Positions 1 through 5,782 of a stretch of 8,033 nt of DNA are shown here, in pieces. This DNA is from an uncultured Pirellulaceae bacterium (GTDB taxonomy: Bacteria; Planctomycetota; Planctomycetia; Pirellulales; Pirellulaceae). The notes under the pieces were generated by a model. That model was not told the DNA's origin. It was given only the letters and a program-made list of their open reading frames with translations, and did not search any database. The DNA lies in assembly GCA_934278005.1 (NCBI GenBank), contig CAKQWG010000143.1, positions 1-8,033 on the forward strand, written 5' to 3'. Both the position numbers and the translations under genes were made by a program. Numbering within the stretch: the first letter of the stretch is position 1; each line of letters opens with the position of its first letter.

Positions 1-77
<77 letters not shown>

Positions 78-236
78 CGCTGCGCGGCGGGCGCATGGAG
101 CGGGCGACGCAGTTGTCGCTGCGCGAGGCGCAGCCGACTCGGCGCGTCTACTCGGCGACATGACTGGACGCCGCTGCATAAATTACCCCAACTACGGGTG
201 GAATGCAATTGTGCTACAGAGCTTCCGCTAAATGGC
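78..236. other. GC-rich intergenic spacer with a strong hairpin at 118-134
   Basis: This spacer lies between the repeat array and the 3' end of the leftward PLP-enzyme gene. It is visibly richer in G+C than the neighbouring genes up to about position 175. It contains a perfect stem GCTGCGC (118-124), loop GAG, GCGCAGC (128-134). On the minus strand this hairpin lies about 100 nt past the stop of the PLP-enzyme gene and could act as a transcription end, but no U-tract follows it. A + strand frame is open from the window edge to a TGA at 161-163, partly because the heptamer array cannot contain a stop. I see no recognisable protein in it. Confidence 0.5.
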
Positions 237-1517
237 TCAGCTGAGAGCCCGGCGGAAGCAATCGATCAGCCACTGGGTTGGCTCGATGCCGCACGATACG
301 CGGATGGTTCCGGGGGTAATTCCCAACTGGGCCAGCGTGTGCGGCGGGGCGTCGCGGTGACTGGTCGAGAGCGGGTGGGAGATGGTTGTGCTGACGTCAC
401 CTAGAGATGGGACGAAGCGAATCTCTGGGCGCAGCGTCTGCATCAGTCGCTCTACCGCTGTTCGGTCGGGCTGAACGTGAAATGTAACCATCCAGCCGAA
501 GCCACCGCGGAACTGTTGCCGTGCGGGCTGGTGGCCCGCATGACTTTCCAAACCGGGATAATCGACGGCGGTGACGGCGGGCAAGCTCGACAAGCACTCC
601 GCTAGAGCTTGTGCGTTGAGGCAGACTCGCTCCATGCGGATGGCCAGGGACATTAGGCCGCGATGGGTTAGGTAGCAATCTAGCGGACTGCTCGTCATGC
701 CAAACGTTTTGACAATGCGGCTTACGCTGGCCATCCGCGCCGGATCGCGGCCAGCGACGAAGCCGAGCATGCCATCGGCGTGCCCGTTGATTTGCTTGCC
801 TAGGCTCTCAACGACAAAATCGGCTCCCAGTTGCAACGGTTGACACATCAGATAAGTTGCAAACGTGTTGTCGACCACTAGCAGCGCTCCCGCAGCTGTG
901 GCAGCCTGCGAAACCTGCGCAATATCTGCCACTCGCAGCCGCGGGTTGGTAATCGTCTCCATGACGACCATGTCGGCTGTGGTTTGTGATAGCTCCCGCA
1001 AGTGGCCGCTGTCAGCTGGATCGAACAGACGGGTTTCGACTTGCCAGGGCTGTAGGCACTGAGCAAACAGCTGACTGGTTTCCCCGTACAACTCTTGCGA
1101 GAGCCACACGCGAGCACCGGGCCGCAGATTAGCTAAGGCCACTGCGGCAATGCCACTCATTCCCTGAGCTGTCACGATGGCTCGCTCGGCAGTGTGCAAT
1201 CGGCACAGCTTAGCGGCCAGTGCACGGGCGTTGGGGTGTTCCACGCGGCGATAGGCGTAGGAGAAGTTGCCGGGCGTAAACGAGGCATCGGCGGCGTCTA
1301 AGGATGCCAACTGCCACACGCTGGTCATCGACAGGGCTTCCGCTTGAGGCAGGCTCAGCGGCAGCCCATCTCCTGGTGCTTCTTCCGCCACAGGGCCCAG
1401 GGCAAGCTCGCTGGCATTGTGCAGGGCGATAATCTCTAATTCATCTGGCCAAGGCGCTTGCGTTCCAGGGGTCTTAGGAATTCCAGTCTCAGCTGGCTGC
1501 GATGGCTCAGGAGGCAT
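237..1517 (-). CDS. Cys/Met-metabolism PLP-dependent enzyme (cystathionine gamma-synthase/lyase family)
   Basis: A 426-residue cytoplasmic enzyme of the transsulfuration family (fold type I PLP enzymes), which makes or cleaves C-S bonds in cystathionine, homocysteine or O-acyl-homoserine. Visible landmarks are the Y-x-R motif region at 89-91 followed by HPN, QGMSGI at 118-123 for cofactor phosphate contacts, the ring-stacking Tyr144 in LYGET, the pyridine-binding Asp216 in VVDNTFAT, the Schiff-base Lys241 in ESLGKQINGHAD, SLGDVSTTISHP at 371-382, and the carboxylate-binding Arg406 region in IRVSCGIE. The Thr that normally precedes the lysine is Gly240, an unusual change. The protein is somewhat longer than the usual 380-400 residues because of a Pro-rich N-terminus of about 60 residues. 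Its ATG lies 2 nt after the stop of the upstream MaoC gene with no clear Shine-Dalgarno, so it is probably translated by coupling. Which reaction it catalyses cannot be decided from sequence alone. Confidence 0.9.
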   Translation of the reverse strand: MPPEPSQPAETGIPKTPGTQAPWPDELEIIALHNASELALGPVAEEAPGDGLPLSLPQAEALSMTSVWQLASLDAADASFTPGNFSYAYRRVEHPNARALAAKLCRLHTAERAIVTAQGMSGIAAVALANLRPGARVWLSQELYGETSQLFAQCLQPWQVETRLFDPADSGHLRELSQTTADMVVMETITNPRLRVADIAQVSQAATAAGALLVVDNTFATYLMCQPLQLGADFVVESLGKQINGHADGMLGFVAGRDPARMASVSRIVKTFGMTSSPLDCYLTHRGLMSLAIRMERVCLNAQALAECLSSLPAVTAVDYPGLESHAGHQPARQQFRGGFGWMVTFHVQPDRTAVERLMQTLRPEIRFVPSLGDVSTTISHPLSTSHRDAPPHTLAQLGITPGTIRVSCGIEPTQWLIDCFRRALS

Positions 1518-1519
1518 AT

Positions 1520-2068
1520 TTAACTATCGACAAATGCGTCCATGGAAGTGATTGGCAAAGGATTGGCAACCGACTTGGAAAACGTCTTCAATTTCATGCC
1601 AGGCACAGCGGATTGGGATCGTGGTAGAAAGGCATGCGATGAGACGAGTGTCGTGATCCGCCCCGACTGGGTGCATTCGCCACGTTGATTAATTAGGCGG
1701 CGGAACCAAACCACTTCGCCACTGCGGCGACCTCGAGGAGCAATCGATTCGACCTGGGTGACTGCGTGCACCGTGTCGCCAATGTAGATCGGACACTGAA
1801 ATTGCCAATCGGAGACCTTTACGAGGGCCAGCGTCCGCACGCGAGGTGCATTGCTGCTCAGACCCGCCATCAGTGAGAGTCCCAGCAGTCCATGCGCTAT
1901 GGGCTTGCCGTAAGGCGTTTGCCGCGCATATTCGTGATCGACGTGCAGGGGATCAAAATCCCCGGTCATACCGGCAAAGGAGACAATATCTGATTCGGTG
2001 ATGGTGCGCGCGCTACTTGTCCAAACGCGACCAATGGCCAGATCTTCCAAGTATAGGCATTCGGACAT
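1520..2068 (-). CDS. MaoC-like (R)-specific hydratase/dehydratase, hot-dog fold
   Basis: A 182-residue protein of the MaoC/hydratase-2 family, whose members typically hydrate trans-2-enoyl-CoA thioesters. The signature is at residues 31-60: FAGMTGDFDPLH carries the catalytic pair Asp37 and His42, and YGKPIAHGLL follows. The usual Asn of the D-x-N-P-L-H motif is Asp39. Residues 84-145 give the second half of the hot-dog fold (SDWQFQCPIYIGDTV and on). A 35-residue tail after about 147 has no recognisable domain. I chose the ATG at 2068 because GGAG sits 6 nt upstream. An in-frame ATG at 2155 would add 29 residues but has no ribosome site and lies before the family's usual start. It is the first gene of an operon with the PLP enzyme. 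The substrate is unknown, and the pairing with a sulfur amino-acid enzyme is not explained by known pathways. Confidence 0.88.
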   Translation of the reverse strand: MSECLYLEDLAIGRVWTSSARTITESDIVSFAGMTGDFDPLHVDHEYARQTPYGKPIAHGLLGLSLMAGLSSNAPRVRTLALVKVSDWQFQCPIYIGDTVHAVTQVESIAPRGRRSGEVVWFRRLINQRGECTQSGRITTLVSSHAFLPRSQSAVPGMKLKTFSKSVANPLPITSMDAFVDS

Positions 2069-2074
2069 GCAGAA

Positions 2075-2078
2075 CTCC
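2075..2078 (-). promoter_or_regulatory. Ribosome binding site of the MaoC-like gene
   Basis: GGAG on the minus strand (CTCC on the + strand) lies 6 nt before the ATG at 2068-2066. No comparable site precedes the upstream in-frame ATG at 2155, so this site decides the start. Confidence 0.6.
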
Positions 2079-2163
2079 AACTCTGGTTGTGGGCGACGAA
2101 TACCGATTCGTGGAATCAACTGGTGAGGCCAGCGACGCTCGGGCGTAAATCCCATTGTGCTGC

Positions 2164-2192
2164 AGAATAGCCGTTTATGACCATATACTCAA
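2164..2192 (-). promoter_or_regulatory. Possible sigma70-type promoter of the MaoC/PLP-enzyme operon
   Basis: On the minus strand, TTGAGT (2192-2187, 4 of 6 to the -35 consensus) and TATTCT (2169-2164, 4 of 6 to the -10 consensus) are separated by exactly 17 bp. Transcription would begin near 2157, giving a leader of about 90 nt to the ATG at 2068 and leaving almost nothing before the ATG at 2155. Both boxes are imperfect, so this is a suggestion only. Confidence 0.3.
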
Positions 2193-2592
2193 CTACAAGT
2201 TAGGGTTGTTTTCGGCATTAAAGTTGGCTTATAGCCAGAAAATGTAACGCAGAACGCAAAGCTTGACACGAATTGAGCTTATCGCTAGCTAAAGACGCGG
2301 CAATGCAGGAGCTCCGAAATGCAAGCAATGGCTAGGCTCGCGGCCGCACAGACTTAGTTCCGCTGGGGTGTTTTAGCCGGCTGAACTACCGGTAGACCCG
2401 CGGCAACAGTAGAATGCAGTGGTAGGCCAGCGACCAGCGACCGCTGCCAACTAGTCCAATGCACCCGTAACTGGTGTGCAGCTTATGCATAATGATGGTT
2501 GCAGGAGCTAGCAGGCAGTAGAATAGAGTTTTGAGCATATCGGCCACTTGGGCTTGGCTGGAGGGATTGTTTGCACTGAGCGTATTTTTATT
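2193..2592. other. Gene-free divergent intergenic region
   Basis: About 400 bases between the two divergent genes with no convincing ORF. It holds TGGCT-TAT-AGCCA (2225-2237), a 10-bp palindrome TTATGCATAA (2483-2492) and a -10-like CATAAT (2488-2493) overlapping that palindrome but without a matching -35. TTGACA at 2263-2268 has no acceptable -10 at 16-18 bp. The msrB promoter must lie somewhere here, and the palindrome near the CATAAT box could be an operator. I see no tRNA, riboswitch or clear small-RNA terminator. Confidence 0.4.
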
Positions 2593-2597
2593 GAGGG
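2593..2597 (+). promoter_or_regulatory. Ribosome binding site of msrB
   Basis: GAGGG lies 4 nt before the ATG at 2602. It supports this ATG over the in-frame TTG at 2548, which would add 18 residues in front of an otherwise typical lipoprotein signal peptide. Confidence 0.55.
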
Positions 2598-2601
2598 CGT
2601 T

Positions 2602-3255
2602 ATGAAGATTTCTATCAATTTATTGCTGTTGTTGCTTGGCGGCTCGTTGATCGGCTGCTTCGATCCGGTGTCGTCGGCGAGTGTATCTCAGTCGCTGGCC
2701 CAGGAGCCGAAGGATAGTTATTTAGCGAGCGGTTCCGACACGAGCCATAGCACTGCAAAATCTTCCGCAGCCAGGGCGACGTCAAGTAAGAGAACTGCTG
2801 GATCACCACTGAAAGGGAACGTAAAAATGTCGGACAGCTACAATGTGTTGACTCCTGAAGAGGCGCGCATCATTCTGCACAAAGGCACAGAGCGAGCCTG
2901 GACGGGCGAGTACGAATTCAATACGGAGAAGGGGACCTATCTGTGCCGTCAATGCAATGCACCGTTGTATAAGAGCGATGCTAAGTTCGCCAGCAATTGT
3001 GGATGGCCAAGCTTTGATGACGAAATTCCCGGCGCGGTCGAGCGACATCCCGATGCGGATGGTTCGCGCACTGAAATCGTCTGCAGCAATTGCCAGGGGC
3101 ACTTGGGACACGTGTTCATTGGGGAAGCATTTACGGCTAAGAACACACGACACTGCGTGAACTCTCTTTCCATGAAGTTTATTCCTGAGAACGAAAAGAT
3201 ACCTCCTACCATCAAGCTCTCCAAAGAAACCGCCAAGGCTGACAAACAGGGGTGA
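2602..3255 (+). CDS. msrB: Peptide-methionine (R)-S-oxide reductase MsrB, predicted lipoprotein
   Basis: A 217-residue enzyme that reduces methionine-R-sulfoxide in oxidised proteins. Residues 1-19 form a lipoprotein signal peptide: Lys2, a Leu-rich core, and lipobox LIGC with Cys19 as the lipidation site. Residues 20-75 are a Ser/Ala/Thr-rich linker. The MsrB domain spans about 76-200: [23 protein letters not shown] at 134-138, HLGHVF at 167-172 and the catalytic Cys185 in [11 protein letters not shown]. The zinc ligands are Cys115/Cys118 (CRQC) and Cys161/Cys164 (CSNC). Cys133 before GWPSF is a candidate resolving cysteine. The loop before the catalytic motif ([11 protein letters not shown]) differs from the common GP-P-G-RYC form. 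The gene stands alone on this strand. The enzyme probably acts at the envelope and would need a thiol reductant there. A second start at 2827 could give a cytoplasmic form. Confidence 0.93.
   Translation: MKISINLLLLLLGGSLIGCFDPVSSASVSQSLAQEPKDSYLASGSDTSHSTAKSSAARATSSKRTAGSPLKGNVKMSDSYNVLTPEEARIILHKGTERAWTGEYEFNTEKGTYLCRQCNAPLYKSDAKFASNCGWPSFDDEIPGAVERHPDADGSRTEIVCSNCQGHLGHVFIGEAFTAKNTRHCVNSLSMKFIPENEKIPPTIKLSKETAKADKQG
2812..2829 (+). promoter_or_regulatory. Possible internal translation start within msrB
   Basis: AAAGGGA (2812-2818) precedes an in-frame ATG at 2827-2829, with 9 nt between the GGG and the ATG. Starting here would skip the signal peptide and linker and yield an MsrB domain of 142 residues, close to a free-standing cytoplasmic MsrB. 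The ATG falls exactly at the domain boundary ([13 protein letters not shown]). Use of this site is an inference. Confidence 0.3.
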
Positions 3256-3321
3256 GTGGCGCTTATCGCTCCGCGATCAGAGTCTCAGAAGTTTCAACAG
3301 TTGCCGGTCAAATGCTGTTGG

Positions 3322-3337
3322 TCTTTTTGTAAAAAGA
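3322..3337. terminator. A/T-rich palindrome between convergent genes, possible bidirectional terminator
   Basis: TCTTTTT (3322-3328) and AAAAAGA (3331-3337) form a perfect 7-bp inverted repeat around GT, in the 137-bp gap between the convergent msrB and peptidase genes. The 2-nt centre is too small for the full stem to close, and there is no GC-rich stem, so this is an atypical terminator. The location is right and the base composition contrasts with its surroundings. Confidence 0.3.
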
Positions 3338-3341
3338 GCAG

Positions 3342-3364
3342 GGACCGGTGGAGCAGTCCACGAC
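3342..3364. repeat. 23-bp direct repeat, copy 1
   Basis: Copy 1 begins GGACCGGTGGAGCAG and ends CCACGAC. It matches copy 2 at 21 of 23 positions, with a start-to-start spacing of 27 bp. Within copy 1, GTGGA (3348-3352) and TCCAC (3357-3361) form a perfect 5-bp stem with the loop GCAG. Confidence 0.85.
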
Positions 3365-3368
3365 TTCA

Positions 3369-3391
3369 GGACCGGCGGAGCAGTTCACGAC
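3369..3391. repeat. 23-bp direct repeat, copy 2
   Basis: Copy 2 begins GGACCGGCGGAGCAG and ends TCACGAC. It differs from copy 1 by T to C at its position 8 and C to T at its position 17. It ends 1 nt before the stop codon of the leftward peptidase gene. The two changes weaken the inner hairpin seen in copy 1 (one C-A mismatch and one G-T pair), so the hairpin may not be the conserved function. Confidence 0.85.
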
Positions 3392-3392
3392 A

Positions 3393-4520
3393 CTAGGGCA
3401 AGCTCTGCGGTAGATGTACCAAATCCAGCGCGGTGGCGCGCAGTTGTTTCTTTAGCCAAATGAGCGAGACATCAAAGCACTGCGCGAAAGCGTCCTGGAA
3501 CGATGGGCTAGTAGCAGCGACCTGCAGCCCGATGGGTATGCCACCGGCGACTATGACTCCGCCACTGCTGCCGGGACCGAACGGCTGCACGCTAGTGTGC
3601 TCGGCCGTGCATCGGTAGCGGACGATGTGCCGCATTCGCCCCAGTTGCGGTATCGAAAGCTGCGGATAAAACGTCTGCCACTGCCAGGGATGCGCTGCGC
3701 CGTCTCCGATGTATGTACCAACGGTACCATGGGCGATCCACGGCAACAACTGCCGCTCGCCGGCAATACGCAGGCTGGGACCTGCCGGCTGCGGCAGCAT
3801 GCCGCTGAGCCATAACCGATCCAAGCCCGTCTCAATCAGACTGATGTCTGGACCGCCGGGTACTCTGCCTTGAGCTATCACTTGTCCACGAACAGTATCA
3901 GGTCCCAGGCCACAGCTGGCTAAACGCTCAACGCGGGTAACGCTGGCGGGCGAGCCGGGTTTGTGGAATAGATGAGCTACGGTAAGCACGCCCCAGCGCC
4001 AGCGGGAATCTTGCGCGTCTTCGACATTTGCGATGGGTGGCATAGGAGCCACTTTAGTCCACCGCACCACCGAACTCGTAGTGGCATAGTCGTCGCCACT
4101 CTGCACTCGGACGCCGGTCGGTAAGATCTCCTCGGTCTGCAGTACGTCGGTAGCCAGTTTGAGCGTGAGGTAGCTGCGCGAGGTTCGTTCGAGCAGGCGC
4201 ACCGCTTCGAAGGACTCAATCCGCTTATGGCTGGGAAGACGCTGCAGTTTCAGTCTGACATCAAATTGTGCAGTGATCGGCAGATTGAGTGCGTGCGAAG
4301 TGTCAGTGGCCACAGTGTCGGTGGCTGGCGGCGCAGAGGGTTCGCGATGAACGCTCTCTGGGGCGAGCTGCGGCGCGAAGCCTACTTGCCGAATATTGTC
4401 TGGATCGCGCGCAGCGACTCGCCGCTCAAGAGTGGCTTGTATGCGCTGCAAACGCTCAAGGGTTAGCTGTTGTGTCAGGGCACTACTCATCAAGGCATTA
4501 CTCATCAAACCACAGCGCAT
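3393..4520 (-). CDS. Trypsin-like serine peptidase (S1-type fold, complete triad)
   Basis: A 375-residue protein with a chymotrypsin-fold peptidase domain over about residues 145-360. The triad is visible: His183 in WGVLTVAHLF, Asp225 in GGPDISLIE and Ser319 in GPGSSGGVIV, followed by GIPIGLQV as in this fold. The first 45 residues include a predicted charged helix (LTLERLQRIQATLERR) and a linker. Residues 80-140 form an unrecognised N-terminal region. No signal peptide or membrane segment is seen, so its location is uncertain. I chose the ATG at 4520 because it overlaps the stop of the upstream lipoprotein gene (TGATG), which suggests translational coupling. ATGs at 4505, 4490 and 4577 are in frame, and none has a clear Shine-Dalgarno. 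The lipoprotein may be its partner or anchor. The substrate is unknown. Confidence 0.8.
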   Translation of the reverse strand: MRCGLMSNALMSSALTQQLTLERLQRIQATLERRVAARDPDNIRQVGFAPQLAPESVHREPSAPPATDTVATDTSHALNLPITAQFDVRLKLQRLPSHKRIESFEAVRLLERTSRSYLTLKLATDVLQTEEILPTGVRVQSGDDYATTSSVVRWTKVAPMPPIANVEDAQDSRWRWGVLTVAHLFHKPGSPASVTRVERLASCGLGPDTVRGQVIAQGRVPGGPDISLIETGLDRLWLSGMLPQPAGPSLRIAGERQLLPWIAHGTVGTYIGDGAAHPWQWQTFYPQLSIPQLGRMRHIVRYRCTAEHTSVQPFGPGSSGGVIVAGGIPIGLQVAATSPSFQDAFAQCFDVSLIWLKKQLRATALDLVHLPQSLP

Positions 4521-4523
4521 CAA
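4479..4523 (-). repeat. 15-bp tandem repeat (3 copies) at the lipoprotein/peptidase junction
   Basis: On the minus strand three 15-bp units begin TTGATGCGCTG, TTGATGAGTAA and TTGATGAGTAG. Copies 2 and 3 differ at one base, copy 1 is more diverged, and a fourth partial unit starts CTGAC. The first unit holds the TGATG overlap of the upstream stop and the peptidase start. The other two repeat TGATG in the peptidase frame, so three ATGs occur 15 nt apart. Confidence 0.8.
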
Positions 4524-5629
4524 GGCGCTAGAATTAGATCGATATGTCGCGACGTGCCGTATTGAGACTGCAGCCATTGCACAGCAACTTGCTGGATTGG
4601 TAGCGACGGTAGACCACTTGAGAGGGAGATGTGTACCAGCGTCCTATCTGCGCTGCTGGTGGCCCGAACTTCTCCCACGCCGTCGAAGTGGCTCGCCAAG
4701 TGGGCCTGCAGGTTGAGCTCCAGGCTGACGAGTTGCTCGGGTGTCAGGGGCGATCCAATTGGCGGAGCCAGCCTGCCGACGGCAGCCGAACCAGCCTGGC
4801 TTGAATCTGTGTGGGTCGCATTTGAAGCGCTGGGGAGGTTCGCCGGCAGGTGAGCCAGTTGGTCGAGCGGCAAAAACAGCATCTGTCCATCGACGTAGCT
4901 CAGACCGTACAGGCCGCTGCTCGGATCGTTGCAGCAGGCCGATTGCTGGCCGCTCATATCGATGGGGCAACCGGCAAATGGAACGAAGCCTACGTATCGA
5001 AAGCCATACAATCTTTTGCAGCCGCGAGCGTCGCGACCGATGATCGACTCGTAGAAGCCGATGGGCACGTTGCGCGCCGCGACAGTGAAGCTGACCTCCG
5101 GTGCGCCTGACTGGGAGTTGGCCGTGGGGCCCACTTCGCCCACCGCGGACAGCAGGCTGGCAAAGGCTTTGGTGTTTTCGTCGCTTTGGCTATCTAGCTC
5201 TTGGCTGATCTCCGTAAGGTTCCAGCCATCTTCCAGTTTGATACCCACGTTCGCGATGCCTAAGCCGCTGCGGACGTCGATCGAGTATTCCTCAGCGAAA
5301 TCTGGAAGATAGGCGAGTGAGATGCGAACCATGCCAGGAACGAGTTTTGTCTGATTCTTATCCATTGCCACCTCGGCCGGTTCGACCTTCAGATAGGGTT
5401 TGGGCCGATAGTAGCGAATTCCCCGATCGTTGGGCGTTGGGTTGGCGCGCACGATCACGCGCGGCGCACAGCCGCTGATCATCACCAGACTTAAGATTAG
5501 TAACATCAGCTGCCCAGCGGCCGAGCAGTTGATGCTGCGGCCTGCGGTCGTACTTGCGGTCGTACTTGCGGTCGTACTTGCGGTCGTACTTGCGGTCGTG
5601 CTTGAGTTTTGCGTATGTGCTGTGGCCAT
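4520..5629 (-). CDS. Unrecognised predicted lipoprotein
   Basis: A 369-residue protein that I do not recognise. It has an unusually long N-terminus: MATAHTQNS, then five STTA repeats at 10-29, then a hydrophobic core LMLLILSLVMIS at 41-52 and a lipobox ISGC with Cys54. After this come GIRYYRPKPYL at 70-80, a region of mixed strands, four cysteines at 204, 221, 232 and 233 (DARGCKRLYGFRY, AGCPID, SACCND), a Ser/Ala/Thr-rich linker near 265-285 and a C-terminal segment of about 80 residues. The chosen ATG at 5629 has GAGGA 9 nt upstream. A TTG at 5722 gives a longer frame without support, and an ATG at 5506 would leave a 13-residue signal with no charged end. It is the first gene of an operon with the serine peptidase and probably sits at the outer or inner membrane. 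Confidence 0.75.
   Translation of the reverse strand: MATAHTQNSSTTASTTASTTASTTASTTAGRSINCSAAGQLMLLILSLVMISGCAPRVIVRANPTPNDRGIRYYRPKPYLKVEPAEVAMDKNQTKLVPGMVRISLAYLPDFAEEYSIDVRSGLGIANVGIKLEDGWNLTEISQELDSQSDENTKAFASLLSAVGEVGPTANSQSGAPEVSFTVAARNVPIGFYESIIGRDARGCKRLYGFRYVGFVPFAGCPIDMSGQQSACCNDPSSGLYGLSYVDGQMLFLPLDQLAHLPANLPSASNATHTDSSQAGSAAVGRLAPPIGSPLTPEQLVSLELNLQAHLASHFDGVGEVRATSSADRTLVHISLSSGLPSLPIQQVAVQWLQSQYGTSRHIDLILAP
5543..5602 (-). repeat. 12-bp tandem repeat (5 copies) encoding STTA in the lipoprotein N-terminus
   Basis: Five head-to-tail 12-bp units (+ strand TGCGGTCGTACT). Four are identical and the copy at 5591-5602 differs by A to G. The unit length is a multiple of 3, so copy changes keep the frame and only lengthen or shorten the stretch in front of the signal-peptide core. 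Near-perfect identity suggests recent expansion. Confidence 0.95.
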
Positions 5630-5638
5630 GCTCCCGAG

Positions 5639-5643
5639 TCCTC
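5639..5643 (-). promoter_or_regulatory. Probable ribosome binding site of the lipoprotein gene
   Basis: GAGGA on the minus strand lies 9 nt before the ATG at 5629-5627. A GGGAG also occurs only 1 nt before the ATG, which is too close to work. This supports the 5629 start over the TTG at 5722. Confidence 0.4.
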
Positions 5644-5782
5644 GGTGGCAGTGAAGGATTATTCGACTTGTATTGCGCGTAGCGATTTTATCGGCAGGTG
5701 GGAGGACGGTTTTTACTCCCAATGGTGTGTGGTGCGGTCGGGCACTATGGGGTAGCTGTACCGCTGAAATGACGCCTGGTAG

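Noticed and set aside
198..404. A + strand frame whose residues include WLDAARYADGSG, resembling the ARYAD motif of planctomycete DUF1549 proteins
   Set aside because: It lies antisense to the well-supported C-terminus of the PLP enzyme (IRVSCGIEPTQW), and the rest of the frame shows no DUF1549 features, so the likeness is coincidental.
2069..2155. A 29-residue N-terminal extension of the MaoC-like protein from the ATG at 2155
   Set aside because: There is no ribosome site before 2155, the possible promoter would start transcripts almost at this codon, and the family's domain begins just after the ATG at 2068.
2263..2291. TTGACA at 2263-2268 as a promoter -35 box on the + strand
   Set aside because: The hexamer at 17 bp (TAGCTA) matches only 2 of 6 positions of the -10 consensus, and no better one lies at 16 or 18 bp.
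2548..2601. A TTG start giving msrB 18 more residues
   Set aside because: The ATG at 2602 has GAGGG upstream and begins a normal lipoprotein signal. The extension would bury it.
4644..5110. Several overlapping open frames of 70-110 codons on both strands within the lipoprotein gene
   Set aside because: They lie inside the lipoprotein reading frame, have no ribosome sites or recognisable domains, and are explained by the G+C-rich codon use of that gene.
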